Of a DNA stretch of 64,000 bases, positions 34,298 to 44,425 are shown one piece after another; positions within the stretch are counted from its first letter, which is position 1, and each line of letters opens with the position of its first letter. The notes beneath the pieces are model-generated. The model did no database searches. It saw nothing but the letters and a program-made list of their open reading frames with translations, and was not told the origin of the DNA. The stretch covers positions 124,001 to 188,000 of the forward strand of contig CAMCWC010000001.1 of the NCBI GenBank assembly GCA_945882415.1. The letters run 5' to 3'. Made by a program: the position numbers and the translations under genes. This DNA is from Chthonomonas calidirosea. GTDB lineage: Bacteria; Armatimonadota; Fimbriimonadia; Fimbriimonadales; Fimbriimonadaceae.

Positions 34298-35611
34298 TTA
34301 GGTTAGGTCTCGCAGGACGCCGCGATTTGCGAACCCATAGAGTGCACCGCAAATCATGAGACAAGCGCCGATATGCATGGCGAGCGGAATCCCCGATCCA
34401 AAGACGCCAAAGCTAGAATCTCTCGATTGTCGCGCGACGGTGCCAAGAATCGCGACCCCGAACGGGGACAGCCCGTTGAGCGCCCAAATGTGGGCGGAGA
34501 GAGCTCGGCCGCGTAAGTGCTCCGGGGCGATGGTTTGAAACAGCGCATTCGTCGTGTTGAACTGCAAAACGGTGCACGCGCCGATCACTGACATCAAAGG
34601 GAAGGCAAGCCAAGGGTTTTGAGCACTGGCGAGGACCCACAGCACCAATCCGCTCACCGCCATTCCGATTGTGATGAAGCGACCTTTGCGCTTGGCATCC
34701 GTGATTTGCGTCATGAGCAGCAAAGTGCAAAGCGCCCCGACGCCGATGGCAGTGTAGGCGTTGCCAATGGCCAGTTTGCCCGCCGGGGTCTCGTTCGGAA
34801 TCTTGAGCACCTGGTCGATGTAGGCCGGCATCATCGGGATGTAGAAAATGCCGAAGAGAGCGGTGACGCTCTCCATGATGAGCAAGGTTCGCAACCTTCG
34901 CTCGTTCCAGGTGTACTTGATCCCTTCTTTGATCAAGGTCAGGAAGGGCACCCGCTCTGTGGTTGCCGGAGAGAGATCGGCTCTCATCGCCGCCACGCAG
35001 CCGATCAACGCCATAAAGGTCAGCGCGTTCACAAGGTAGCCGACTGGCACCCCAACGTTGGCCAGCAAAACACCGCCAATCGCCGGACCAATAATGCGGG
35101 CCGTATTAAAGGTCATCGCCTGGATCGGAATCGCGGCGGAGAGAAACTCCACCGGAACCACCCGGCTCACGACGCTCTGGCGGGTTGGAGCTTCGACGCA
35201 AGCAATCGTGCCCAGCATGAAGGAAACGAGAATGACTTGCTCGTAGGAGACGAAGCGAAAATGCGTTGCCGCCGCCATGTAGAGTGAGGCACAGGCAAAC
35301 AGAATCTGAGCCCCGATGAGAATGTGTCGTTTGTCTCGGGTGTCAACCAGCGATCCAGCCGCAAGGCCGAAGAGAAAGAAGGGAATCGAGTTCGCCGCGC
35401 TGACGTACGCCAGCTTCGACTCATCCTTTGTCATCTCGTAAATCAGGTAGCCCTGACAAACGTTTTGAACCCAACTGCCGGTGAAACTAAAAAATGCACC
35501 GATCCAGAGCAGTCGGAAGTCTCTAATGGAAAAGACTTGAGCCAGTGGATTGCCAGCTAGTTTGGCCTTCCAACCCGGCTTTGGTAGCCCAGAGTTGGAG
35601 GATGATTCCAT
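34298..35611 (-). CDS. MFS transporter (MFS_3/DHA3-like)
   Basis: 437 residues with about twelve hydrophobic helices. The N-terminal RDFRLLWIGAFFSFTGSWVQ and the loop DTRDKRHILIGAQILF (motif A-like region) are typical of the MFS_3 branch, which exports siderophores, macrolides or other hydrophobic compounds by proton exchange. An APTRQSVVSRVVP segment between helices 4 and 5 is also characteristic. The transported substrate is unknown. It diverges from a glycosyltransferase gene 69 bp away. On its minus strand TACTAT ends 5 nt before the ATG at 35611, another probable near-leaderless start. The downstream hsp20 promoter lies in the 39-bp gap. Confidence 0.88.
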   Translation of the reverse strand: MESSSNSGLPKPGWKAKLAGNPLAQVFSIRDFRLLWIGAFFSFTGSWVQNVCQGYLIYEMTKDESKLAYVSAANSIPFFLFGLAAGSLVDTRDKRHILIGAQILFACASLYMAAATHFRFVSYEQVILVSFMLGTIACVEAPTRQSVVSRVVPVEFLSAAIPIQAMTFNTARIIGPAIGGVLLANVGVPVGYLVNALTFMALIGCVAAMRADLSPATTERVPFLTLIKEGIKYTWNERRLRTLLIMESVTALFGIFYIPMMPAYIDQVLKIPNETPAGKLAIGNAYTAIGVGALCTLLLMTQITDAKRKGRFITIGMAVSGLVLWVLASAQNPWLAFPLMSVIGACTVLQFNTTNALFQTIAPEHLRGRALSAHIWALNGLSPFGVAILGTVARQSRDSSFGVFGSGIPLAMHIGACLMICGALYGFANRGVLRDLT

Positions 35612-35680
35612 GAATCATAGTATGAACCTTGAAAGGTATCCTCGCTGGATTACGGTTCGTGGTAACAAGGAACGGAAAAT

Positions 35681-36772
35681 TTGAGCAACGACGGCCAGTT
35701 GAGAGTCCTGCAACTTATCTCAAGCAGCGCAACCTCCGGTGCGGAGCGGCACGTCTCATCGCTCTCAAATCTCCTGCAGCAGAATGACCATCACGTTCAG
35801 GTCGTAACGCCCGGCGGCGGGTGGTTACCCGGGGCATTGCGCTCCAGCGGTATCCCGGTGATGGAAAGCCGAATGAAGGGCTTCGGCTGGCTGCAAACCA
35901 TGACCGGCTTGGTCCGCGAAATCCGCCGAAACGATATTCAGCTTGTTCACACGCACCTCACTCGCGCGGCCTATATTGGCCACGCGCTGGGCTTGTTGAC
36001 GCGGGTTCCGATCGTCACGAGCGTTCACATCGCCAACAACGACCAGATTTATCGGCGCCTAGCACATCGCAACAATCGCTTGGTCGCGGTGAGCAACTAC
36101 GTTGCCGGAATGTTGCGCGGAAATGGCATTCCAGAGCGCTTCGTGCGGACCGTATATAACGGTACAGACTTTATTGACTTCGCCCCGGCAGATCGGAATG
36201 AAGTTCTGGCTGGTCTAGGCATCCCAACCGACCGAAAAGTGATTGGCCTCGTGGGCAAAGTTTGTCGGGATAAAGGACAACTCGAACTGATCAGCGCGAT
36301 GAAGCAAGTCCGGCAAGACCATCCGGACGCACATGTTCTCTTTGTCGGAAAGGTAGAAGAAAGCGTTCAGGCCGAGGTTCACGCCGCAATCGACGATTCT
36401 GGTCTGCGAGATCACGCGACCTTAACCGGAGTACGACACGATATTCCAAGCCTGCTGGACGCAATGACGATCAGCACGCTGCCAAGCGTGATGGAAACGT
36501 TTGGTGTAGCGGCAATCGAGGCCATGGCCCGGCGACGTGCGGTCGTCGCAACGCGAATTGGAGCTTTGCCCGAGGTTGTTCAGCACAAACAGACCGGTTT
36601 GCTGGTTGACCTACGACCGTCCAGCATCGCCGAAGCCATTCACTACTTGCTCGAAAACGAGGATGAGCGTGAACGAATGGGGCGGACTGGACAGAATGTC
36701 GTCCGCCAAATGTTCACGCTCACCGAAATGGTCAAACGGTTTGAAGCCGTTTACCGAGACGTACTCAACTAG
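35681..36772 (+). CDS. glycosyltransferase family 4-like (GT-B)
   Basis: 363 residues from TTG 35681 with AAGGA about 11 nt upstream. It has two Rossmann domains: an N-terminal acceptor domain with VLQLISSSATSGAERHV (the GGxExH-like start of GT4 proteins) and VHTHLTRAAYIG, and a C-terminal donor domain with GLVGKVCRDKGQLELISAM, LPSVMETFGVAAIEAMA (the E-x7-E retaining motif) and TGLLVD. It transfers a sugar from a nucleotide donor, probably in surface polysaccharide synthesis; donor and acceptor are unknown. No transmembrane segment. It overlaps the convergent rhamnosidase by 8 bp. Confidence 0.9.
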   Translation: MSNDGQLRVLQLISSSATSGAERHVSSLSNLLQQNDHHVQVVTPGGGWLPGALRSSGIPVMESRMKGFGWLQTMTGLVREIRRNDIQLVHTHLTRAAYIGHALGLLTRVPIVTSVHIANNDQIYRRLAHRNNRLVAVSNYVAGMLRGNGIPERFVRTVYNGTDFIDFAPADRNEVLAGLGIPTDRKVIGLVGKVCRDKGQLELISAMKQVRQDHPDAHVLFVGKVEESVQAEVHAAIDDSGLRDHATLTGVRHDIPSLLDAMTISTLPSVMETFGVAAIEAMARRRAVVATRIGALPEVVQHKQTGLLVDLRPSSIAEAIHYLLENEDERERMGRTGQNVVRQMFTLTEMVKRFEAVYRDVLN

Positions 36773-39353
36773 GCACGTTGCCGACAAACGTGTATCGGCC
36801 AGATCCAACCGTTGCACCGTCAAACGGCGCGCCGTTAAGCGTGCCGCCTTCGGTCGGCGGGTGAATTTCGGCGGTCGTGTTCGGTGGCACCACGAAGGTC
36901 CAAGTCACCGTTCCTTCTGAGACCTCCCAAGCCGAATGCACTAATCCAAACGGAGTGTCTTGGGATGCGGTCACCGAGGTTAGGTTTCCACCGATGTGGG
37001 GTTGGAGCCGAATCTTGGCAAAGCCTGGCGCTGCCAGGTCGATGCCTGCGAGTTTCTGCATCATCCAATCACCAATCGCACCGTAGGCATAGTGGTTGAA
37101 GCTGTTCATGCCCTTGTCCTGGAATCCCTTGTCGTGCGTCCAGCCGTCCCAACGCTCCCAGATTGTGGTTGCGCCTTGAGTGACGGCATAAAGCCAACTG
37201 GGCCACTGGGTTTGGTGCAGCAGTTTGAACGCCACGTCGGCGCGTCCGTTGTTTAGAAGGACGTGGTTCAGATACGGCGAGCCTACGAATCCGGTGCTGA
37301 GTTTGTAGCCGCGTTTGCCGATATCCGTGACCAATGCTTCGACGGCCGCGGCGTGCAGATCTTCCGGCAGCAGGTCGAAATGGAGGGCAAGCACGTAAGC
37401 CGCCTGAGTGCCGCTCAGGATAAATCCATCGGCGGTAACGAAACGGCGCAAGAAGGCTTCGCGAATCTCGCGGAAGCGAGTTTCGTAGTGTTCCACCCGG
37501 TCCTCGCGTCCGACAACACGACAAATCTTCGCCATTAGGTCGGCACTGCGCGCATAGAACGCCGTCCCAATGAGCTCGATCGGTGTGTCGGCGTTGATGC
37601 TGAGCCAGTCGCCAAAGCCGAGGAATCCGGGCTGGTTCGGGTGACTCCGAATGTCATCGATTGCCGCGCGATCTAAGGAGCGGAAGTAGGCCTCGAAACT
37701 CGCAAAGTGCCGCTCCAGAATTCTCGCGTCGCCAGTGGTTTCGTAGACCGTCCAAGGGCAGATCAGAACGGCATCGGACCATGCTGGGCCGCCATCCGAG
37801 TCCTCAAAGATCGCCGTATCTGGCGCTGTCGGCGGGATCTTGCCCTGTGGGCTTTGGCTATCGGCGAGATCGAGTTGGTACTTCTCCCAGAAGGTTTGCG
37901 TGTTCGCAATGGTCAAGGCGGTCCGGACAAACACCTGGGCGTCGCCGGTCCAGCCAAGGCGCTCGTCCCGCTGTGGGCAGTCGGTCGGCACATCCACGCT
38001 GTTCCCACGCCAGCCCCAGCGGATGTTTTTCCACAACTGGGTGAGAAGTGGATCGGAACAAGTGAAGTCACCGGGCATCTCGTAGTCGGTGTGCAGGACC
38101 ACCGCTTCGATGTTCTCGGTGGAAAACTCGCCCGGAAAGTTCTGGATTTCGGCGTACTGGAAACCGTGGAAAGTGAACTTCGGTTCGAAGATTTCCACAC
38201 CGTCGCCGCTCAGGGTGACAAAGTCGGTTTGAGTCGCCGAGCGGAGGTTCTCCGTGTAGAGATTTCCGTTATTGTCGAGCTTTTCCCCAAAGCGAATCCG
38301 AATCGTGTCGCCACGTTTTCCGGAAACTTTCAACCGCACTCGGCCAACGAGGTTCTGGCCGAAGTCGACCAAGTAGATGTCAGATGGCCAAGTTGGGATT
38401 CGCTTCACGCTCACTGGCTGCAAAGTTTCAACTGCCTGAATAGGCGGACAGTTGTAAGCCAAAAGCGCGCCGACATTTGGCTCGACCGTTTCGACCGGGA
38501 GCCAGTTGCTGGCATCAAATCCTGGCGCATCCCAGCCGGGGAAGCTCAATCGGTAGTCGTGGTGCTCACCCATCAGGATGTCGGCCTGAACGATCGGACC
38601 GTAGTTGTGTTGCCAATCTCCGTTGGTCACCACTTCAACTCGGCCGTCCTCGGTTTCCACTACGAGCTGAGCCAATAGGGCCGGTCGGTCGCCGTAGAGC
38701 TGCCGCCCACGCCACTCGACGTTGCCGGAGTACCAGCCGTCGCCCACCGCGACACCGAGCACGTTCTCGCCTTGCTGCAGGTGTTCGGTGACGTCGTAAG
38801 TGACATACCGGACGCGCTTTCTATAGTCCGTCCAGCCCGGGCTGAGCTCGTCTGTTCCGAGCAAATGGCCATTCAGACTCGGGTCCATCACGCCAAGGGC
38901 CGTGATGTACAGTCGGGCTCGAAAGACCTTGGACTCCACCGCAAACGAGCGCCGGAAGTAAGGGGCCGGAACCATGGCGCGCCGACCACCGACCAGGCGG
39001 CCTTGAATCCAGTCCGCCTTCCACTCGGCGGGATCCAACAGTCCAGTTTCAAACCAAGTTGCCTGGGATGTTTCAGCGTTTCCAGCGGAAATCACGGTGA
39101 CGGTGAGCAGGTAGCGTGTTGCCGACAGCAGAGCTGGGCCGCGATACTCAACGCGCTGCTCGGACTGAGCGAGTTGCCCGGAGTCCCAGACCTCAGTGCC
39201 GTCTTCCAGCGTGACGCGAACCTGAAAAGCTTCCTGGCGCCAATTGTTGGCATCGGTTTCGATTCGCCAGGTGAACCGTGGCGAAGGCTCGCTGATGCCG
39301 AGCGGCTCGGTCGTGTATTCGGTTTGAACTTTTGAGATTTGGAAGGTGCTCAT
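36765..39353 (-). CDS. alpha-L-rhamnosidase, GH78
   Basis: About 862 residues from ATG 39353; GTG 39368 is an alternative overlapping the previous gene. Cleaves terminal alpha-L-rhamnose from glycans or glycosides. Order: N-terminal beta-sandwich (1-130, EPSPRFTWRIETDANNWRQ), a second beta domain with SPGWTDYRKRVRYVTYDVT (about 165-300), a carbohydrate-binding-like domain, the (alpha/alpha)6 catalytic barrel (about 425-760) with the GH78 signature VDVPTDCPQRDERLGWTGDA, and a C-terminal beta-sandwich. No signal peptide, so it likely acts in the cytoplasm on imported oligosaccharides. It begins 7 bp after the other GH78-like gene, forming an operon. Confidence 0.93.
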   Translation of the reverse strand: MSTFQISKVQTEYTTEPLGISEPSPRFTWRIETDANNWRQEAFQVRVTLEDGTEVWDSGQLAQSEQRVEYRGPALLSATRYLLTVTVISAGNAETSQATWFETGLLDPAEWKADWIQGRLVGGRRAMVPAPYFRRSFAVESKVFRARLYITALGVMDPSLNGHLLGTDELSPGWTDYRKRVRYVTYDVTEHLQQGENVLGVAVGDGWYSGNVEWRGRQLYGDRPALLAQLVVETEDGRVEVVTNGDWQHNYGPIVQADILMGEHHDYRLSFPGWDAPGFDASNWLPVETVEPNVGALLAYNCPPIQAVETLQPVSVKRIPTWPSDIYLVDFGQNLVGRVRLKVSGKRGDTIRIRFGEKLDNNGNLYTENLRSATQTDFVTLSGDGVEIFEPKFTFHGFQYAEIQNFPGEFSTENIEAVVLHTDYEMPGDFTCSDPLLTQLWKNIRWGWRGNSVDVPTDCPQRDERLGWTGDAQVFVRTALTIANTQTFWEKYQLDLADSQSPQGKIPPTAPDTAIFEDSDGGPAWSDAVLICPWTVYETTGDARILERHFASFEAYFRSLDRAAIDDIRSHPNQPGFLGFGDWLSINADTPIELIGTAFYARSADLMAKICRVVGREDRVEHYETRFREIREAFLRRFVTADGFILSGTQAAYVLALHFDLLPEDLHAAAVEALVTDIGKRGYKLSTGFVGSPYLNHVLLNNGRADVAFKLLHQTQWPSWLYAVTQGATTIWERWDGWTHDKGFQDKGMNSFNHYAYGAIGDWMMQKLAGIDLAAPGFAKIRLQPHIGGNLTSVTASQDTPFGLVHSAWEVSEGTVTWTFVVPPNTTAEIHPPTEGGTLNGAPFDGATVGSGRYTFVGNVPS

Positions 39354-39360
39354 CTTTCTG

Positions 39361-41724
39361 TCAGTCACGCTCTAGTCGGTGGTTGCCACCCACTACGTTA
39401 ATCGTTCGCTTGCCAAAAATGATCGTTGCCGGCAAGCCATCTGGCAACGACACGTCCAATACTTTTCCGTTGATGGAGGCGATGATGTTTCCGCGAGGGG
39501 TGACGAGAGTGCCGGAGAGTTCCTTTAGCGAGGACAACGCGGGATTGATTTGCACGCGGCTAAAGTTGGCGTCTGTCGGACGAATCCCCAGCAAACTCGC
39601 GTAGGTGTGATAGATCGGGTGCGCTCCCCAGGCATGGCAGTCGGAACGCGTCGGCTCCGGCATTTCAATGGTCGTTTTGAGCCCGTTTTTGACTAGACCG
39701 CGCCAGAGATCGAGTCGGTTCAGGATGGCGTCACCATCGCCAAGGGCATAGAACGCCTCAAACAAGTAATGGGTGAAGTAGATGGTGGTCTTCTCTAGCC
39801 CCGGTTGTTTCAGCGCGGTTCTTGCCTCATCTTGAGTCAGCACTCGCGCGATGAGTCCGAGCGCTTGCGAGTGCTCGCTCCGGTGCTGGTGACCGAGGTC
39901 ATCGGAAAGAATGCCGAGCTTGCTATCCCAAAACGACTTGCGAATGGCAGTGCTCAAGCGCTCGGTTTTAACGCCAAGGCGGGTCTCGAGCAACGGTTCT
40001 CCCGCTTGCGCTTCAAGTTCAGCCATCGCCCTGAGGGCCAAGAGGTACTGCAAGTTGAGGGGCGCGGTTGGATGCTCGGCGCTTGTCGGAGGCATTCCGT
40101 TTCGCCAGCCTGGTACCCAATCGATGTAGTTCCAACCTGGTGGCGGGGTGAGTAAGCCCGTGTCATTCACGAACTGAGCGAAGTAGTCCAAGACGATTCT
40201 TGCACCGGGCAGGTGCTTCTTTACATCCGCAAAATTGTCGCCGTACAGCATCGCGTCGTGGAGCATGCAAATCCACCAAAGCGAGAAGGGCGGGATCACT
40301 TGCCGCACACGACTCGGGTACCGCGAGTGGGTGATGCCGCGGTTCCGCCGCGATTCGTCGAACGCACGCAGGGCTTGCTGCGGCAAACGACGGTCTTGTC
40401 CAAGAGTGTAAGTCGCAAGAACCTGCAGCCTCGTGTCGCCCGCGTATTGCAACTGCTCGTAGTACGGGCAGTCCATATATGTCTCGTGCGAGCACATTTC
40501 CAACGTACGGATGCCGATTCGGTGGATGTCTGCCAGGTCCGGATCGCTGGATTTGAACGTGGAGCTGAACTCGTACGGATAGTGCGTTTCGATGAATCCG
40601 AGCCCGGTCAGGGTCAGGGGCTCAGCATCGGTTTCGATGACAACTTCAACGTATCGACCGGCGTGCCACCAGAGACTGCGGAACTGTCCGACGAACTCGG
40701 CGATCACTTCATCGCCAATGCCATCTTCCCAGGACCAAATCGTCGAGAAGTGCTTGCCTTCGATGTCGTCGCGATTGCCTTTGCTCATGGCTTCGTCCTT
40801 CACGAACAAGGCTTCTTGCCAGTTCAATCGAACGGATCCTTTGCCGTTCCAGCCGATCCAATGTCGCGCACAGACGTAATCGTTCAGGTCAAGGATCGCG
40901 CGGACCCGGGTGTTCGGCGGGACCTGCATGGACGTGCCAGCCAATAGCTGGGAGAACTTCTCCGTCCATGCGGCAGATGACTCCGCCTGCCGAACCGGAA
41001 TGACGTGAGTTGGACCGGCGGGAACCTCTCGTGCATGCCGGACGGTTGTCTTCGACCACTTGTCCTCGTACATGGGCGGCAGGGTTGCCGGGCGAAGCAA
41101 GTGGATCCGGTCAAACTCGCTCTCGGCGACGTTCAGTAAACCGGGATGGATGGACTCAGCTTTTTGCCATTCGGCACGATCGCGCATTGAGGCCCGGAAT
41201 CGGATTCGGTCTCCCGTTCCCCAAGCCGCTTGGGGAGGCTTAAACTCGAACTCGGGACGGATTACCGCTTGCCAGTCGGCCTTACCGGTATTGATGCGCT
41301 CGATGAAGGAAGGGTCTTCGGTTGCAAGGAGAAAGCCGTGGCAAATGGAGTGCTGGGCATAAGCTTTTGTTTCTCCCGCCGACCAAACCAAAGCCGAGAT
41401 CGTGTGCGTTCCGGATTCAAAGTTCGCCTGATAGGTTTCGAAAGCCCAGTGGTCCTCGTCTCCGCGCTCTGGGCCCCGGCCCACGAGTTCGCCATCAAGG
41501 TACAGCTCGTAGCGATCATCGCCGGTGACGTGCAAGTTTAGGATCGCTTTATCGGTGAAATCAACTTTCAGGGAGTACTCGATCACGATTGGCCCCTGCT
41601 TGATCTTCGGGTGAGAAATCCAGTTGGCGGGCCAAACACCTTCTCGGTTCCAGCCTGCTTCACGCCGAAGTCCGAATGGATCAGAGGTCAAAAGTAACCG
41701 TCGCGCCGTCGCGATATTTGCCAT
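39361..41724 (-). CDS. GH78-like alpha-L-rhamnosidase (second, divergent)
   Basis: 787 residues. The N-terminal beta domain has YELYLDGELVGRGPERGD, a sugar-binding fold common to rhamnosidases, and the catalytic six-hairpin barrel begins near residue 430 with CSHETYMDCPYYEQLQYAGD. Here the Arg-Asp-Glu acid region of the other enzyme (CPQRDERLGW) is replaced by CPYYEQLQYAGD, which marks another branch of GH78-like proteins and may change specificity. The C-terminal beta-sandwich ends in HRLERD. No signal peptide. It is first in the two-gene operon, and a TATGCT -10-like element lies 9 nt before its ATG on the minus strand. The divergent gene at 41865 is a further six-hairpin enzyme. Confidence 0.85.
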   Translation of the reverse strand: MANIATARRLLLTSDPFGLRREAGWNREGVWPANWISHPKIKQGPIVIEYSLKVDFTDKAILNLHVTGDDRYELYLDGELVGRGPERGDEDHWAFETYQANFESGTHTISALVWSAGETKAYAQHSICHGFLLATEDPSFIERINTGKADWQAVIRPEFEFKPPQAAWGTGDRIRFRASMRDRAEWQKAESIHPGLLNVAESEFDRIHLLRPATLPPMYEDKWSKTTVRHAREVPAGPTHVIPVRQAESSAAWTEKFSQLLAGTSMQVPPNTRVRAILDLNDYVCARHWIGWNGKGSVRLNWQEALFVKDEAMSKGNRDDIEGKHFSTIWSWEDGIGDEVIAEFVGQFRSLWWHAGRYVEVVIETDAEPLTLTGLGFIETHYPYEFSSTFKSSDPDLADIHRIGIRTLEMCSHETYMDCPYYEQLQYAGDTRLQVLATYTLGQDRRLPQQALRAFDESRRNRGITHSRYPSRVRQVIPPFSLWWICMLHDAMLYGDNFADVKKHLPGARIVLDYFAQFVNDTGLLTPPPGWNYIDWVPGWRNGMPPTSAEHPTAPLNLQYLLALRAMAELEAQAGEPLLETRLGVKTERLSTAIRKSFWDSKLGILSDDLGHQHRSEHSQALGLIARVLTQDEARTALKQPGLEKTTIYFTHYLFEAFYALGDGDAILNRLDLWRGLVKNGLKTTIEMPEPTRSDCHAWGAHPIYHTYASLLGIRPTDANFSRVQINPALSSLKELSGTLVTPRGNIIASINGKVLDVSLPDGLPATIIFGKRTINVVGGNHRLERD

Positions 41725-41864
41725 TGCGTCGCAAGCATAGCTAAACCAGCGAACTTGGTGCCTTGCATCTTTTCTCCGCCTGACGATCGCCGCGCTATGA
41801 AAGTCCGAGTAGTATGCTGAGCCGAGAGAAACGACCAGATCTTTGAAGTCTGGCGGGTTGAAAA
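41725..41864. promoter_or_regulatory. divergent promoter region of the rhamnosidase cluster
   Basis: 140 bp between the rhamnosidase operon (minus) and the six-hairpin gene (plus). On the plus strand TAGTATGCT near 41812-41820 is a -10-like candidate for the right-hand gene. A short inverted repeat, CCAGA and TCTGG (41835-41853), could be a regulator site. No regulator gene is adjacent. Confidence 0.4.
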
Positions 41865-44324
41865 ATGCAATACAAACTCACTGAGCTCGTCGATCGATAC
41901 TGCATTTTGGAGCCGCTGGACACCATCGTTCATGACCTCCGGGATGGCGGCGCGCTCACCGTTTTTGAGGCCTTCGATAACCCGTATGGCTCCGTTTTGC
42001 CAGGAGAATCGATCATCACGGGTGGTGTAGCGGGCGAACATCGCATCTCCGATGAAGACGGCGAGGTCGATATCCGGTTCCGGCTGGAACCCAAAACAAA
42101 GATCTGCGAATCGACCCAAGAATTCGAGCGCCTGTTCCAGCGATTGCTGTTCACCATGACGAGCGAACCGATGGAGCGATCAATCGTGGATCTCGCGGGC
42201 TCAATTGGGAATCCCAAAACGTATCGATTCTTCGTCTGCTGGCTCCGCGACCACGTTCACGTGCTAAAAGGCATGAAGTACTTCGAGGCCTCTCTGAAGG
42301 GGGCGCTTGAGCTTTATCGAGACACGCAGCGAGAGGACGGCATGATCTTCGACAATTGCTATCCGCGAACGGCTTGGCCCAACTACTGGGACATGCGGTT
42401 TGCCGATGGCGATTACACGCGCCCCTTCAAAGATCGCTCATTCGAGATGAAGCGCATCCCGGTGGAGGCGGACGTTGAGTACCTCTACGTCGAAGGCATT
42501 TACGCGACTTGGAAGGCTACGGGCGACGATGGCTGGATGGCGAGCTTCCTGGAGTCCGCGGAAAAGGCGATCGGCTACGTTCGCACCAGCAACGTTCGGT
42601 GGTCGAACAAGTACAAGCTCGTTAAGCGCGGCTACACGATCGACACCTGGGATTTCCAGAACTCTTTTGATTCCGTAGTTGGTGGAGATGCGATGCGAAT
42701 CGATCCAGACAAGACTCGCTTTGGCGTAATGTTTGGCGACAACACCGGGCTCGCGGTAGCGCACGACCAGCTCGCGGAAATGTACGAAGCGCTCGGGAAC
42801 GAACGTTCGGCGAACGATCATTCTAAGCGAGCAAAACAAATTCGCATTCGATTGCGCGAAGTCTCGTGGCAGGAGCACTTCTTCCGGCATTTTGTTGCCG
42901 AAGACGAAAAGCCGAATCCGGAGCTTGGGGTTAACGAGTCTTCGCAGGTCTCACTGTCGAATGCGTATTCGATCAACCGGAACCTCGATCCGGACCAGAT
43001 TCAAAGCATCATCGGAACCTATAAGGCGATCTATCAGGCCGCCCCAGAGGGCAGTCCGGGCGAGTGGTACACCATCTTCCCGCCGTTCGAAAACGGCTTT
43101 AGTAGCCATTGCGATAAGTGGCAATACATGAACGGTAGCGTTACGCCGATTGTCGCGGGCGAGCTCGCACGAGGTGCGATGAACGCGGGGCACGAGACTT
43201 ACGGCATCGACATCCTTCAACGGGTGGGAACCCTCGGTGAACCAGACGAGCCGATCTTGCACTGCAGCTACGTTGGCGCAACGATCGAGCGTCCAGAGAC
43301 CAAGTTCGCACCGTTAGATTTGAGGGGAATCGTCAATGCTTCTTTGAGATCAGACGCGAGCGTCTCGATCCCTTGGACTTCGGAGGAGGATAACGACCTT
43401 CACGATCTCCAGCCGGGCACACACGACGGCTCTGGCGTACCGTTCGAGGTCATCGACCCTGCCGAGAACGACGGAAAAGCGGCGGTTTTGCTGTCTAGCC
43501 AGGGCGCTAATGCTCGTTCGGCCGAGTTTGACGTCGATGAGCTCGTAGCGTCGCTCTACTTGATGCACCTCGTCTCGAAACCGGGTAGTGCGAACCTTGC
43601 CGGCACGGTTACTTGGCGCTATGAGGACGGCACCGAAAGCACCCAATACGCCGTCGTCGGAGAGTCTGTTCTGCATTGGTGGATGCCCGAAAAGCCGAAG
43701 GGCACGGGAACTCGGCGAGCTGATTTCGTTTGGACTGGGGCAAATCCAAAGTGTCTGAACGTCGGAGTTTCGATGGGGTACTTCGATAACCCAGCGCCAG
43801 AGAAGCGAGTGAAATCGGTGCGGCTCGATGCCGCGAAGGATGGAGCGATGTGGGCGGTGTTGGCGGCGACCGTGGCGAACCAGCCTGGCTTCATACCGCC
43901 GAGCGAGGTTTCCTACGGCATCCCGAACGGCTGGGGAGCGGCGGCCGTGATGTACGCCATGGTCGAAGGGCTGGCGGGCGTTGTGGACACTTCAACTGCG
44001 CTTCACACGACCGAGGTTTCGCCGCGATGGGACCTGACGGAAGCCGAAGACGCTCAGGTTTGTATCTGCTATCCGGCGAGTCAAGGCTACGTTTCGTACC
44101 AGTGGACGCGCGCGGAAGACGGGCAAGAGCTTTTGATCACGACCTCTGGGCACGACATGACTTTGCGAATCCCGGTTGAAGACGATTCGGCGCGGTTGTT
44201 TGTGAACGGGACCGAGCGCGACTTTGAAGTGGAGCTGATCAACGAGCAGAACTATGCGGTGTTTGACTTCGAAGAAGCCGATCTTTACGGTCCGACCAAA
44301 GTACGCGTCGTATTTGATGACTGA
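41865..44324 (+). CDS. six-hairpin glycosidase-like protein, family not identified
   Basis: 819 residues. Residues 1-110 form an N-terminal beta-rich domain, and from about 125 to 480 there are paired helices with Trp/Asp-rich turns (PRTAWPNYWDMRFADG, DTWDFQNSFDSVVGGD, GEWYTIFPPFENG) like (alpha/alpha)6 catalytic barrels. The last 340 residues are beta-rich. Asp and Glu residues in these turns could serve as acid and base, but I cannot assign a GH family. No signal peptide. Its place opposite two GH78-type genes makes a role in the same oligosaccharide degradation likely. Confidence 0.6.
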   Translation: MQYKLTELVDRYCILEPLDTIVHDLRDGGALTVFEAFDNPYGSVLPGESIITGGVAGEHRISDEDGEVDIRFRLEPKTKICESTQEFERLFQRLLFTMTSEPMERSIVDLAGSIGNPKTYRFFVCWLRDHVHVLKGMKYFEASLKGALELYRDTQREDGMIFDNCYPRTAWPNYWDMRFADGDYTRPFKDRSFEMKRIPVEADVEYLYVEGIYATWKATGDDGWMASFLESAEKAIGYVRTSNVRWSNKYKLVKRGYTIDTWDFQNSFDSVVGGDAMRIDPDKTRFGVMFGDNTGLAVAHDQLAEMYEALGNERSANDHSKRAKQIRIRLREVSWQEHFFRHFVAEDEKPNPELGVNESSQVSLSNAYSINRNLDPDQIQSIIGTYKAIYQAAPEGSPGEWYTIFPPFENGFSSHCDKWQYMNGSVTPIVAGELARGAMNAGHETYGIDILQRVGTLGEPDEPILHCSYVGATIERPETKFAPLDLRGIVNASLRSDASVSIPWTSEEDNDLHDLQPGTHDGSGVPFEVIDPAENDGKAAVLLSSQGANARSAEFDVDELVASLYLMHLVSKPGSANLAGTVTWRYEDGTESTQYAVVGESVLHWWMPEKPKGTGTRRADFVWTGANPKCLNVGVSMGYFDNPAPEKRVKSVRLDAAKDGAMWAVLAATVANQPGFIPPSEVSYGIPNGWGAAAVMYAMVEGLAGVVDTSTALHTTEVSPRWDLTEAEDAQVCICYPASQGYVSYQWTRAEDGQELLITTSGHDMTLRIPVEDDSARLFVNGTERDFEVELINEQNYAVFDFEEADLYGPTKVRVVFDD

Positions 44325-44409
44325 GCCCGCCATGAGCTAAGGATCGAAGGCGGAACGAAAGATTCGGGACGTTAAAGTTCGGATTCAAACTCTCCGTCAG
44401 CGTCGGGGC

Positions 44410-44415
44410 TATAAT
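44410..44415 (+). promoter_or_regulatory. -10 element of the tRNA-Cys gene
   Basis: A perfect TATAAT at 44410-44415 ends 10 bp before the first tRNA base. No convincing -35 is seen; TTCAAA (44384-44389) would need a 20-bp spacer. Confidence 0.6.
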
Positions 44416-44425
44416 CAGTTTGGTT

